DNA of 64,000 nucleotides from Arenicola marina (taxonomy: Eukaryota > Annelida > Polychaeta > Arenicolidae). The notes beneath the pieces were generated by a model. It saw only the letters and a program-made list of their open reading frames with translations, made no database searches and was not told where the DNA came from. This document shows, one piece after another, positions 34,046-43,869 of the stretch (within the stretch, counting starts at the first letter, position 1; each line of letters starts with the position of its first letter). Where the stretch lies: the NCBI GenBank assembly GCA_964019135.1, contig OZ025255.1, forward strand, positions 27,529,188-27,593,187, given 5' to 3'. Made by a program: the position numbers and the translations under genes.

Positions 34046-34501
34046 CTGCAAAAGGAAAGAAGAGATGAGACCTCATCATCCTATTGTCCACTTCCATCTC
34101 TTCTTTCTTCTGGGACATAACTTAATCATCACCTGATGAAAACCAAAGGCTGAAACATCCAAGCCAAAAACTCGAACACAAGGGATAGTGTCCTTCGCCA
34201 TGCGAAGGTCATTGGTGTCCGCATAATAGAAGCCCTAACCTACTATCCTCTAATTACACCAAGGACCCCAAACGGATGTGCATGTTGGGGATCATAATAG
34301 CTTCATGGAATTTGAACTGGAGTAGGACCCAAACCAATTAAATTTTGTCCCTTCGAGGATGAGACTACCAACAGACCCTTCTGCATGTTCCTCTGCGATG
34401 CTGCTTTCGCCCTTCAATGGTAAACTACTCCCAATCGCTTGGGTGTTCGGTACTCATAAGAATGATTAAGACAGCAACCAAAAATGTCAAGGATGACGTC
34501 G

Positions 34502-34843
34502 CTATTCCACCGTCCCGTGAGATGAAATCATATGCCTCTTCAAGCTCTGTGCATACGGATACGTCTTGTGGCACACTAAACACTCGAATTTGTTGACGCC
34601 GGTATGTTTGGTAAGGTGACCATCCAATCCCATGGTGGAATGAAATCCCATTTCGCAGTATGGACAGTGGTACTTGTAGATGCCCATGTGTACTCGGCGA
34701 ATGTGGCCGGCTAGGGCCTGCGGGGACGAGAATACCTTCCGGCAATGTGAGCACGGAGAGGACGCCTGGGCTTGGTATCCACTCGACGGTAAATCCTGCC
34801 GCTGTACCCACATACCAGGCGTGCCCTCTCCTACATTCGCCGC
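34502..34843 (-). CDS. zf10: terminal three-finger exon
   Basis: Acceptor TCCTCTTCCCGTTGCAG, start 34843 in phase 0 (AANVGEGTPG), 113 residues, own stop. Upstream open frame continues into the intron, but the acceptor and the family pattern fix the start. Fingers are at 31-52 (CSHCRKVFSSPQALAGH), 60-80 (CPYCEMGFHSTMGLDGH) and 88-109 (CLVCHKTYPYAQSLKRH). Finger 2 has EMGFHST in place of the common NKGFSST. It groups with zf11 and zf12 through finger 3. Confidence 0.93.
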   Translation of the reverse strand, partial: AANVGEGTPGMWVQRQDLPSSGYQAQASSPCSHCRKVFSSPQALAGHIRRVHMGIYKYHCPYCEMGFHSTMGLDGHLTKHTGVNKFECLVCHKTYPYAQSLKRHMISSHGTVE

Positions 34844-35242
34844 CTGCAACGGGAAGAGGAAATATCTCAGCCTCACAGCCACATGGCAAGTCCAAGTACA
34901 AACTAAGTATACCTCGGAAGAAGCCAGGTGTTCAAATGTTGCGGTAGCGGAAAGCAAAAGGGACTGGGATTCCACAGTCACGCGGCTATGGGCTGTATCT
35001 AAACTGGGAATGCGGTGTTCCTGACAATGTGACCCCACTTATCAATATGCAGTCGCACGTCATTAGGACTACAAAACACAAATACTTAGTGCGACAAATC
35101 GCCTCCAACGTCATACAATCCGTGCTTCCTCAGCTGATGTTGCAGTTGAAGTCGCCATTGACCGCGTAATCGAGAAGCGATGTTTGTCCACCATCTGACC
35201 GATGTCAGATTGGTGTTCTGTGCTGTATTCCTCACATAGGCG

Positions 35243-35581
35243 TCATCGTGACCCCAATGGCACCACAGTGCCGTGCTTATCCATCATGTGGTCCTTCAGG
35301 TGATGCTTGTAGAAGTAATCGCTGCCGCAGAGGGAACACACGAACTCGCGGACCCCGGCGTGCTTCGCCAGGTGGCCTCGCAGATTGGTGGTGGCATTGA
35401 AGCCCTTCCCACACTGGTGACAGTGGTAGCGATAGATTCCCTCGTGGCTCTGGATGTGGATTTTATATCCCGAGACGGATGTAAAACTCTTCTTACAATA
35501 CTGGCAGTGGTGAATCTTGCCCAGACGAGGTCCCTCGTGAGGCGGCGGCCTCATCATTTTGCTTCCTATTGCAGAATGCAT
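35243..35581 (-). CDS. zf9: terminal three-finger exon
   Basis: Acceptor GATTCCTTGCAG, start 35581 in phase 0 (MHSAIGSKMM), 112 residues, own stop. Fingers are at 26-46 (CQYCKKSFTSVSGYKIH), 54-74 (CHQCGKGFNATTNLRGH) and 82-103 (CSLCGSDYFYKHHLKDH). Linker 1 is HEGIYRYHC and linker 2 is HAGVREFVC. Linker 2 and the YKHHLK helix of finger 3 match zf8, so these are sister exons. The methionine just after the splice is not the start of translation. Confidence 0.93.
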   Translation of the reverse strand: MHSAIGSKMMRPPPHEGPRLGKIHHCQYCKKSFTSVSGYKIHIQSHEGIYRYHCHQCGKGFNATTNLRGHLAKHAGVREFVCSLCGSDYFYKHHLKDHMMDKHGTVVPLGSR

Positions 35582-36708
35582 CTGCAAGGAATCAAACGAG
35601 AGTATATTTGTACGCGGGCGAGATAGGACAGGGCAGGAAAGAAGTCTCCCTTGAGATAACGCCGAAGCACAGCAAATTCGCTGACCAAAGTAAACATTTT
35701 AGTCTAGTTGAGCAACCCGGTTTCGTTCGGGTGCGCCCAACGTAGTGTAACAAATGCAGCAGAACCATATACTAAACCGACAGACCATGGACGATATGGT
35801 TCGATGTTGACTTAATTCGGTCAAATGATGGGTAGTCTATCCACTTTGTGAACTGTAAATGATGAAAATTATGAAACGGCCCACAGCCCCAAACAGGTGT
35901 TCGCAACCGGTGAAACTGCAGTGCAATACATTACCCCTTGGCCACGGCCTTTAGGGCCCGGCCCCCTTTGGTCAAAGTCAAAGTGACGTCATTTCCATCT
36001 TTATTCCATCGACATATCCACGATATATTGCAACCGTAGGATGCCATCGCCGAACGAACATAGTTTAAGTAAGTGCGCTTTTGGTGACCTAGGTTAAGGT
36101 CATGAACGTCAAACCTACTTGGAACCACAGATACCGACCAAGACATGTAACGCTAGATGAACGGTTAGCACATATCGTACAGTTTATTTCTACAAACGAA
36201 CTCATCAAATGACTTATGGTACAAAACAGCAATATCGTAATTTTCATGATTAGACGTGTACGTTTCACACAAAATAAACTGCATTCTCTTCCTACCTGTT
36301 AAATTAAACTTTCGAGCGATCCAAAATTACGGGTCAACAACTGTCTTGTATCACTTTCTTACACATAAAGATCTAATCAATACTCTCCAGTCCTTTATAT
36401 GCCATACCATGCATAAATAATTTGACTCAGCAACGATAAAAATTGTATACAGGAAGCCTATACCATGCCATTGTCATGCTGATCTAATACCGATATAACA
36501 GCCCATCCCCGTTTACTAACAAGACGAACGAAATCCATTAAAAGCGACTAGACTGATGGTATTATTCCTGTGACACGAAACTCTCGACAGAACAAAAAAC
36601 AAGAACACAGGACACACCCATACACTTTCAGCTAAGACGGTACTACCCCCATCAAGAGAAATTTCTCTGGCAATACTACATAACCGTTACACCACCATCA
36701 TCTCATCC
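35582..36708. other. Spacer between zf8 and zf9
   Basis: AT-rich, with no finger motif or repeat recognised. Confidence 0.5.
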
Positions 36709-36714
36709 TTTATT
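36709..36714 (-). terminator. Candidate poly(A) signal for zf8
   Basis: AATAAA on the minus strand 185 bases past the zf8 stop. Confidence 0.4.
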
Positions 36715-36898
36715 ATCACATTAAGTTACGCGTGACAAAGACATCCCTTAAGAGAGAATATAAAGTTCGAAAGCCGCTATGACCAGTGGAGTCGTCAGCC
36801 AAGACCGGGGACCGTGCGTCAAAGGAAGACATAAATCACCATTGGATCTACAAGCCTTCCGCATCCCGTTAATTGCGAATAGCATCTACCGTTCGACG

Positions 36899-37474
36899 TC
36901 AAGAGAGATAATCTATCTTTGTTGTCGTCGCCTCTTTGTATTCCCGTGTTTCCAACTGTTCGCCACTCTTCGAACTAATCTCATCAGAATTCTGCCCCAT
37001 CAGGTCTCTTTCTGCAGGCAGTTCAATAAACGACTCTGTCACATGCTCGCCTAACTGTTTTTCATCAGTCTTTCCACTTAATGACTCTGTCGCATGCTCG
37101 CCAGACTGCCCTCCATCAGTCCTTGCACTAAACGACCCTACGTGCTTTTCGCCTCTATTTGTGATAAGCGAATCAGGCGCAACTGCGAGGTGTTTTTCCT
37201 GCAAGTGCATTTTCAGATGGTGTTTGTACAGATACTGTTTTCCGCAGAACGTGCAGGAGAACTCTCGTACGCCAGTGTGTTTGGCGAGGTGCCCTCGCAT
37301 ATTGGAAGTGGAGGAGAATCCCTTGTTACAATACGGACAGTGGTAGCGGTAGATGCCAAGGTGCTGGCGCATGTGGTCCGCGTATCCCGAAGGGGTGAGT
37401 AACTGTTTTTGGCAGGGCTGGCACCACAGTGCTCGACGACCCTGAGCAGCAAGCAGCGTTCCAACGTCGGCCGT
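36899..37474 (-). CDS. zf8: terminal three-finger exon with long polar tail
   Basis: Acceptor CTTCTCCATGTTGCAG, start 37474 in phase 0 (TADVGTLLAA), 191 residues, own stop. Fingers are at 18-38 (CQPCQKQLLTPSGYADH), 46-66 (CPYCNKGFSSTSNMRGH) and 74-95 (CTFCGKQYLYKHHLKMH). About 96 residues follow, including an imperfect internal repeat GEHATESLSGKTDEKQLGEH that is rich in Ser, Thr, Glu and Lys. Only zf20 has a longer tail. The extension could give this isoform its own partner or regulation (inference). It is sister to zf9 in finger 3. Confidence 0.92.
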   Translation of the reverse strand, partial: TADVGTLLAAQGRRALWCQPCQKQLLTPSGYADHMRQHLGIYRYHCPYCNKGFSSTSNMRGHLAKHTGVREFSCTFCGKQYLYKHHLKMHLQEKHLAVAPDSLITNRGEKHVGSFSARTDGGQSGEHATESLSGKTDEKQLGEHVTESFIELPAERDLMGQNSDEISSKSGEQLETREYKEATTTKIDYLS

Positions 37475-37835
37475 CTGCAACATGGAGAAGACGAACACTG
37501 CAGTTTGCTTTACCATCAGAACACCCCGATCACAATGGCAACGATGTTCGAAGGACTGGAACCTCTAAACGAGGTGATGTTGAGTGACATTATCGTCAGA
37601 AAAGCGGCGATAATAGGCAGTTTGGCGAGTAGAAACGTCAAAATCACGGTCGTTTATTCGCGTAATTTAAAGCAATTGTTTCTTCGCATTGTCTTATGTA
37701 TGGGCACCCAGTCAATAGCAATGAAACGTTGGTGTTTTAGGCCAAATCTGTGCACATGGATGCTAAACTTGGACAATAGACCGCCCGGAAAAATGAAATG
37801 AAATTGGATGCAACATGGTTCAGATGCTGCTGTGG

Positions 37836-37905
37836 GGCGAAAACCCATGACCTGCAATTCTGCAACTCAAACTGCTGACCAACTGAGCTAGGGGGACTCC
37901 TTGCC
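37836..37905 (-). mobile_element. tRNA-like sequence (SINE head or tRNA pseudogene)
   Basis: On the minus strand CCCCTAGCTCAGTTGGTCAG (A box) is followed about 35 bases later by GGTCATGGGTTTTCGCCCC in the B-box position. The B box departs from GGTTCRANNCC and the acceptor stem does not pair well, so a working tRNA is unlikely. Confidence 0.45.
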
Positions 37906-38563
37906 CCACGTCGAGAAGAAGCATGAAGGTTTCGGGTCACGAACACTATACTTCGAAGAACAAGTGAGGGATAAAAGATTCCCCAAAACATGGTTGAAGG
38001 GATTATATAACCTAGGAATTTTCCCCGGAAAGGGCACGCCAGTTGTAAGAAGTACAATACGATGTTTGGCTATATAAAACTGGCAGCCAGCATCTACATG
38101 GCGTCTACATCAAAGGAAAATAATGATGCAAAACAAATGGCAATACTTCCACATGTTTATTTCGGGACACTTTAACACGCAGAAATACATCAATGTGTTT
38201 CGTTCGTGTGACTTTTAATACGTACAGGTAAGAGTATCCAGGTATACAAGACGAGCTTTCCAACATCTACCTGCACATAGTGGCAGTTTCAAGTAGCAGA
38301 TAAACAAAACGATTGCGCCCCCAAATGCAAAAAGACACCAGTCGAGACATACAACACATCTAGTTAACGTCTTACGCGTGCGGTATCCGGTCAACGCTCC
38401 ACACAAACAAATATCCAGTACGGCTCCGGCACGAGCACCAAGCCATTTTCACATTTCACAAGTGATCATGACCTACTTGGCATATCGCAGGTTTAGCCTT
38501 AACGTAAAAACGCATTTTGAACAATTATATGAAACCCAGGACATCTGTGGCTGGATGATCCGC

Positions 38564-38569
38564 TTTATT
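38564..38569 (-). terminator. Candidate poly(A) signal for zf7
   Basis: AATAAA on the minus strand 69 bases past the zf7 stop. Confidence 0.45.
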
Positions 38570-38637
38570 GGTTGACTTCGTAACCTTTGTCCTGTTGCGT
38601 AGTTCTTGCTATGCCGTCCTCTGCCCCATCCTTGTCG

Positions 38638-38883
38638 TTATTCTTGCTCGGTGGGAGGCAAGCATTTGGCCGCGTGATGCTTCAACCCAGTGGTCGATGA
38701 GAATCCCCTCCCGCACCGTGGGCAGTAGTAGTTGTAGATACCGCGGTGTACCAGTTTGATGTGGGTACGCAGGCCAGACATGGAGGCGTACGTACGGTTG
38801 CACTGTGCACACGCCCTTACCACACGGCCATCTGGCTGCACGGTGGCCTGCGTGGAATCCTTTGCCAGCATAGTAAAGCCAGT
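38638..38883 (-). CDS. zf7: terminal two-finger exon with a C2HC second finger
   Basis: Acceptor TCTGTGTTCGTTACAG, start 38883 in phase 0 (TGFTMLAKDS), 81 residues, the shortest exon of the array, own stop. Finger 1 is C2H2 at 25-46 (CAQCNRTYASMSGLRTH). Finger 2 at 54-74 (CPRCGRGFSSTTGLKHHAAKC) ends in cysteine, not histidine. There is no third finger. Linker HRGIYNYYC has tyrosine in place of the usual histidine before the Cys, exactly as in zf4. Together these features pair zf7 with zf4. Confidence 0.91.
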   Translation of the reverse strand, partial: TGFTMLAKDSTQATVQPDGRVVRACAQCNRTYASMSGLRTHIKLVHRGIYNYYCPRCGRGFSSTTGLKHHAAKCLPPTEQE

Positions 38884-39091
38884 CTGTAACGAACACAGAA
38901 AGCAGACAGCTTGTAAGGAAACACAGAAAGAATAAACAGTTCCCGCGAGAACGTTCAAGAGTCAGGCACAACAGCCAATCAGTCGTCTTTATGAAGAATG
39001 TCAAGTCAGCGTTTGGGTCCAGGTATGGCGACCCTTCACACCCTCGTTCGACATGGCACATCGAAAAGCCTCCCTGTCTCCCGAGGCTTGG

Positions 39092-39421
39092 CTACTTGAT
39101 TAACTGGTCGTGGTGCCGGAACATGTGATCTTTGAGGCGCCGCTTAGAGGCGAACTCCTGCGAACACAGTGGACACGCAAACTCCTTCACTCCAGTGTGG
39201 ATGGCGACGTGCGCACGCAGGGTGGTGCTGGAGGAGAAGCCCTTGTCGCAATGCGGACAGCGATAGCGGTACACGCCACTGTGAAGATTAAGATGCAGCG
39301 TGTAACCCTTCTTCGTCCTGAACTCCCGCAAGCAGATGTGGCAGCGCAGGGGTTGGCCCACAAGGGGGCCGGGCGGGGTTACCCCGTCCATTGGACTGCC
39401 GTCCGCAACCCCGGAAAAGAC
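39092..39421 (-). CDS. zf6: terminal three-finger exon
   Basis: Acceptor TCTGTTTCTCTTCCAG, start 39421 in phase 0 (VFSGVADGSP), 109 residues, own stop. Fingers are at 27-47 (CHICLREFRTKKGYTLH), 55-75 (CPHCDKGFSSSTTLRAH) and 83-103 (CPLCSQEFASKRRLKDH). Linker 1 is HSGVYRYRC and linker 2 is HTGVKEFAC. Both linkers and LNLH before linker 1 are shared with zf5, its neighbour and likely duplicate. The bases before the splice are a good polypyrimidine tract, so the longer upstream frame is intron. Confidence 0.94.
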   Translation of the reverse strand, partial: VFSGVADGSPMDGVTPPGPLVGQPLRCHICLREFRTKKGYTLHLNLHSGVYRYRCPHCDKGFSSSTTLRAHVAIHTGVKEFACPLCSQEFASKRRLKDHMFRHHDQLIK

Positions 39422-39677
39422 CTGGAAGAGAAACAGAACCTCGGTCACTGACTGAGTAGAGTCTAGATAGAACCGGAAACGCGAGGCTAATCGGAAAGCG
39501 GTGCATGGCAACTGGAACGGAACCCAGTTGACATTAGGCTCACGGTGTATCCACAAATCATTCTCCACGGCTCAACTTCAACTTCCACCAGCAACGAGTC
39601 ATCAGACCGCAGACCACAGAAGAAAGGATAAACCAGGTTGTGGATTTTTGTTTTCTCCTTGGGCCTATCCCGACGAT

Positions 39678-39998
39678 CTATTCGTTCTCGTGGCATCGAC
39701 GAACGTGCTGCCAAACCTGATACTTGTAGACAAAGCGCTCTGGACAGAGAGGACAGACGAACTCCTTGACGCCAGTGTGTGCGGAGTGGTGGGCGCGTAG
39801 CATCGTGTTAGAGGAGAAGCCCTTATTGCAAAAGGAGCAGCGGTAGCGGTAGACGCCGCGATGAAGATTCAGGTGGTATCTATAGCCGGCCACGGAAGTC
39901 AGCGTCTTGGAACAGAGCTTGCACTGGTACAAGACCCGCCCTCCCTCTCCCTGAAGAATACAGGGAGCGTCCAGTGCAACTGGCGACGGGTGTTCACC
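39678..39998 (-). CDS. zf5: terminal three-finger exon
   Basis: Acceptor GCTTTACTTATCTTACAG, start 39998 in phase 0 (GEHPSPVALD), 106 residues, own stop. The frame stays open from the acceptor, which adds 22 residues before the first in-frame near-start codon. Fingers are at 26-46 (CKLCSKTLTSVAGYRYH), 54-74 (CSFCNKGFSSNTMLRAH) and 82-103 (CPLCPERFVYKYQVWQH). Linker 1 is HRGVYRYRC. A second possible acceptor (ATTCTTCAG) lies 15 codons inside, also in phase. It is sister to zf6. Confidence 0.92.
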   Translation of the reverse strand, partial: GEHPSPVALDAPCILQGEGGRVLYQCKLCSKTLTSVAGYRYHLNLHRGVYRYRCSFCNKGFSSNTMLRAHHSAHTGVKEFVCPLCPERFVYKYQVWQHVRRCHENE

Positions 39999-40237
39999 CT
40001 GTAAGATAAGTAAAGCAACGGTTACTCATCTTACGGGGTCTTCAGCTTACTCATAGCTTTACACTTCCATATCGACACAGTCTAGACGCCCCCTAAGAGG
40101 ACGATAGCGCGTTAGAGCGACCCACAATCATATCAAAGAAACAGACCGCACAAAGCAACGTAAGCAGTACATTGAATATAAATGTTCAAAAGCCTCTTCC
40201 TTTGTTGAGTTGACTCGACTTATCTATGACAGGGAAT

Positions 40238-40243
40238 TTTATT
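40238..40243 (-). terminator. Candidate poly(A) signal for zf4
   Basis: AATAAA on the minus strand 253 bases past the zf4 stop. Confidence 0.4.
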
Positions 40244-40495
40244 TTCAATGTTTTCTTTCTACGATTTGCCAACCCGAGATACAAGACAAAGAAACTGGTA
40301 ACTCGGGTGATGATAACGTGAAATACCATACCAGGTGTACTTGGATCAGTATGGTTTCGCCTCAACAGTGTCATCGTGTCTGCCTGCTTACTCGAGTCTC
40401 GAAAGTACGTAATCCGCAAAGCATGCAGATGTCCAGATACTCAGCGTTTCCCTCCAAAGACAAATGCATGAAATGCGGCGATGGCTGCTTTATCC

Positions 40496-40816
40496 TCATT
40501 GCGAGGGGCCCACGTGACCGGCCTCGGTCTGCTGGGGGCACTGCTTGGCCATGTGCCCCTTCAGCCGGTTGGTAGAAGAGAACCCTTTACCGCAGTGGGG
40601 ACAGTAGTAGTTGTAGATGCCCTGGTGGACGAGCATGACGTGTGTCTTCAGACCGGGCCGCGAGGAGTACTGCCGACCACAGTGCTCACAGGAGTAGACC
40701 GGTCGAGGCCGCCCGGCCCTTTCCCATTGCGACTGCCCCGCGCCGGGGGTCGCCATGGATACAGGTGCCATGCCAGGGTGAGATCCCGCCAGACCCTGCA
40801 CCATTCCAGAATAACT
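40496..40816 (-). CDS. zf4: terminal two-finger exon with a C2HC second finger
   Basis: Acceptor TCTTCTGGCTTAATTGCAG, start 40816 in phase 0 (SYSGMVQGLA), 106 residues, own stop. Finger 1 is at 43-64 (CEHCGRQYSSRPGLKTH). Finger 2 is at 72-93 (CPHCGKGFSSTNRLKGHMAK then QC), so its fourth zinc ligand is cysteine in an H-X4-C arrangement. There is no third finger; a 13-residue tail ends the protein. Linker HQGIYNYYC matches zf7. A Gly/Met/Pro-rich lead of about 42 residues comes first. Confidence 0.92.
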   Translation of the reverse strand, partial: SYSGMVQGLAGSHPGMAPVSMATPGAGQSQWERAGRPRPVYSCEHCGRQYSSRPGLKTHVMLVHQGIYNYYCPHCGKGFSSTNRLKGHMAKQCPQQTEAGHVGPSQ

Positions 40817-41210
40817 CTGCAATTAAGCCAGAAGATAAAACGGTGATCAGCAAGACCGCTGATATTTGCGCAGTACAATTCGGTCCGGTTCGAGGAGCAA
40901 TATTTCGAGCCATAGCACGCGCTGCTTTCCAGCTCAGCCAAACACTGGGGACACTGCAAGGTCTTGGGGGCAAGATTCCCAACGTAGCTGTCCCACACGC
41001 AATCCGTGACGCACGCTCAAGGAAATCTAACTATCCTTCCCCGTTCTGACGACGACCGCGATATGAACTGTCTTTTGTACACTTGTATGACTGAATCATG
41101 CCGAGCACTACCGCGCTATGTTGCAACGTCTCGCATCGTTTATACAAATTCATGCTGGTCAAAGGCAAAAACTCTTCCTATAAAGCGCACGACTGGCTTG
41201 CCTTAATAGT

Positions 41211-41498
41211 TTACTGTTGAGCATTGGCGAGGTGCCACCTCATATGACTGTTATAAGATCCAAAATGCTCAAACGACTTCTGGCATAAATTGCAGACAAA
41301 GCCGTTGATTCCTGTATGAACGGCCATGTGTCGCTTCATGGTGGTGGTTGAGGCGAAACCCTTGCCGCAGTGTGGGCAGTGGTAGCTGTAGATACCCTGA
41401 TGTAATAGCAGGTGGTTCTTCAGCCCATGGGGCGTCACGCACACCTTGCTACAAAGAGTACAGCAATACGTCTTCTTGCCCGCGCCAGGCCCCGCGGT
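41211..41498 (-). CDS. zf3: terminal three-finger exon, very short lead
   Basis: Acceptor CGTTTTGTTGCCTTGCAG, start 41498 in phase 0 (TAGPGAGKKT), 95 residues, own stop. The fingers start after only 12 residues: 13-33 (CTLCSKVCVTPHGLKNH), 41-61 (CPHCGKGFASTTTMKRH) and 69-89 (CNLCQKSFEHFGSYNSH). In finger 1 the conserved aromatic residue after the second cysteine is replaced by Cys (KVCVT), a mild departure. Finger 3 EHFG recalls EHLG of zf2 and DHLG of zf1, so zf1-zf3 form a cluster. Confidence 0.93.
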   Translation of the reverse strand, partial: TAGPGAGKKTYCCTLCSKVCVTPHGLKNHLLLHQGIYSYHCPHCGKGFASTTTMKRHMAVHTGINGFVCNLCQKSFEHFGSYNSHMRWHLANAQQ

Positions 41499-41995
41499 CT
41501 GCAAGGCAACAAAACGCAGGGTTACTAGGGTGACTGGCGGCTTTAAATGAGCCTAGCGCAGGTGGAGCAATGTGTCGAAATAAAAAAAAATACTTTACTC
41601 CCGTTCTCGACCATATATAATCGGTGGCAAGTACGCACCCACAGATTGTCGCCCAGATGGACGCACAACCTAACTGTGATTAGCAATCGAGACGCACGCA
41701 GCTTCAGAAATACCGGACTGAAAACTTCATGCCACGCCACCTTACAGAGGCACTATCCTTTTCGGTCTGATGTGGCTGAGCGTGTTAGAATCCTAGAAGC
41801 CCACAGATCGCGTCAGATACAGGACGCTTCGATATCTCACACAAAGGGCATATCCTACAATTCCCACAAATATGGACGCACTGCACTAGTCTGACAAAAG
41901 GCTATAGGTTGATTTATGTAAGATTTCACAAGTGTATACGAAAGCGCTAGTCAATCCCGTAGGTCAAAGGAAACAATGAGATTCAAATAGATATC

Positions 41996-42001
41996 TTTAT
42001 T
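41996..42001 (-). terminator. Candidate poly(A) signal for zf2
   Basis: AATAAA on the minus strand 310 bases past the zf2 stop. Confidence 0.4.
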
Positions 42002-42310
42002 TTTCTTCAAAAATGCGCAGGTTCGAAACCATCGGCTAGTTAGTTGACACATCATAAATCGACTTGGCAATGACTTGGCACATATCTTCCAACTTTACAT
42101 ACATGAGAATATGCCATACGTTACACAGCCTCGCCATTAATGTACCAAGCACTTGTCGCCTGGTATGACCACAATGAGGTGGGACATATAAGAAATGAGA
42201 CGATGTCACACGTGTCCATTCTCGATAAACTCAGTTCGATTGACAAACATGGCAGCGCCTCTTCTCATAGCTGGTTTCTGGTGTACTGCTGAGATCATGA
42301 GCAGAAAATA

Positions 42311-42697
42311 TCATGTACGTTGGTTATTATTGACGGACTCAGCAGCGTGTTCTTGTTTCAGATGGACGTTGAGAGTGCCTAGATGTTCGAACTCCTGCCC
42401 ACATGTAGGGCAACTAAACTGAGACACGCCAGTATGTATCTTCATGTGTTTCTTCATGGTCGTGCTCGATGAGAAGCCCTTATTACAGCTAGGACAATGG
42501 TACATGTAAATGCCCTGATGGAGGCGTTCGTGTCTCTGCAAACCCAGCTTCGTCACGAACGTCTTCGCACACATGGAACAACTATATGTGATGATCCCGG
42601 CCGCTTCGCCGAGTGCTCCAACTCCGGCGTCGGCAACGGTGTTTTCAGTTACACTGGCCCGCAACAAAGCACCCGTACCGGGAGAGAGCCAATAGCT
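42311..42697 (-). CDS. zf2: terminal three-finger exon
   Basis: Acceptor GATTATTTTGTTGCTTGCAG, start 42697 in phase 0 (SYWLSPGTGA), 128 residues, own stop. Fingers are at 40-60 (CSMCAKTFVTKLGLQRH), 68-88 (CPSCNKGFSSSTTMKKH) and 96-117 (CPTCGQEFEHLGTLNVH). Linker 1 HQGIYMYHC and the block GLQRHERLHQGIYMY are shared with zf1. The acceptor-proximal intron (TTATTTTGTTG) is also shared with zf1. The lead of about 39 residues is Ala/Gly-rich. Confidence 0.94.
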   Translation of the reverse strand, partial: SYWLSPGTGALLRASVTENTVADAGVGALGEAAGIITYSCSMCAKTFVTKLGLQRHERLHQGIYMYHCPSCNKGFSSSTTMKKHMKIHTGVSQFSCPTCGQEFEHLGTLNVHLKQEHAAESVNNNQRT

Positions 42698-43503
42698 CTG
42701 CAAGCAACAAAATAATCACCAGTTATCATCCGCTGTCCGGCATCCCCCAGTCAAACAAGTATAAGGTTACCACGACTAGTGGCAACTTAGTGTGACAAGG
42801 GAAAACCTCATTAAGTGCATCTCATGTGTATGGCTCAAGTGCTGAAGCAATCCAATAGTCTCCTGACTGTAAACTGTCGACAGTAAATAGAGCTTTGTCG
42901 TGCGGTCCAGTAAGTGAGCGTTTGACATACATTCGTTTCTGACCACTGTTTTAACGCAACAGAAGTGTGGATATCACAAAATTAATTCAAAATGAAGTAT
43001 ATAAAATTTCTCGTGCCATCAAAAAGTTGTAAAGCAGCAAGCTTTTACAACGAAACATTTAAAAAGACATGATGTTATTAAACCTTAAATTTTCTCTCTA
43101 TATGAGCCAATGTATCAAATAATGGAGTTCTACCAAAGCTGATTACAAGATTCTCGGTTTTGCATCGCCCCCAAATCGCGTCTTGACATCTATCCACCCA
43201 CGCCATAAGCTTATCTAATACAATCCACGTTATGTGTATATGTATCGTGTTGCTGGCCAGCTCGAAGGCTGTACAGTACAAACACTGACATCATAGGCAT
43301 ATCACGAACATCTTCTCAATCATGCAAACAGCCCATTCCTCGTAACAGACGAGGATTCCAGTCGGCTGGCGATGTAAATAGTTCAATGACGAATATCAAT
43401 TCAAGCCTTTCATGAGTCATTGTGTCCAATCTTGGCTTCCGTAGAACAACCTACTGACCCCATCAGGTCTAGGAAAGCACCAAGAACCTTGATCCTTTTG
43501 GTT

Positions 43504-43869
43504 CTATGCTTGAACGTGGGTTGGCACACTGCCATCATGGTCGTGTTTTTGATGAAACCTCAGGTCGCCCAAGTGATCAAATTCCGTTTGGCAAATGGGA
43601 CATACAAATTTGGACACGCCCGTATGTTTCTTCAGGTGTCTTTTCATGCTGGTGCTCGACGAGAAGCCCTTATTACAGAAGGGACAGTTGTACATGTAGA
43701 TGCCTTGATGCAGGCGTTCGTGTCTCTGCAAACCCATCTTCCTCGTGAATGTCTTGCCACACAATTCGCACCGATACATCAAGGGTTCGGCGGCCCCCGG
43801 TGCTGCTTCCGTTGCGCCAGCAGCACCGGGCCACGACAGATCACCCTCGCTGGGCAAGACCCAAGACCG
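43504..43869 (-). CDS. zf1: terminal three-finger exon nearest the leader
   Basis: This exon shows the array pattern clearly. Acceptor TATTTTGTTGTTTGCAG is followed in phase 0 by RSWVLPSEGD (start 43869), an Ala/Gly-rich lead, three C2H2 fingers, and a stop in the same exon (121 residues). Fingers are at 34-54 (CELCGKTFTRKMGLQRH), 62-82 (CPFCNKGFSSSTSMKRH) and 90-109 (CPICQTEFDHLGDLRFH). Such exons encode sequence-specific DNA-binding ends. With the leader exon the predicted isoform has 380 residues. The decayed exon at 46933 is its closest relative in finger 3. Confidence 0.94.
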   Translation of the reverse strand, partial: RSWVLPSEGDLSWPGAAGATEAAPGAAEPLMYRCELCGKTFTRKMGLQRHERLHQGIYMYNCPFCNKGFSSSTSMKRHLKKHTGVSKFVCPICQTEFDHLGDLRFHQKHDHDGSVPTHVQA

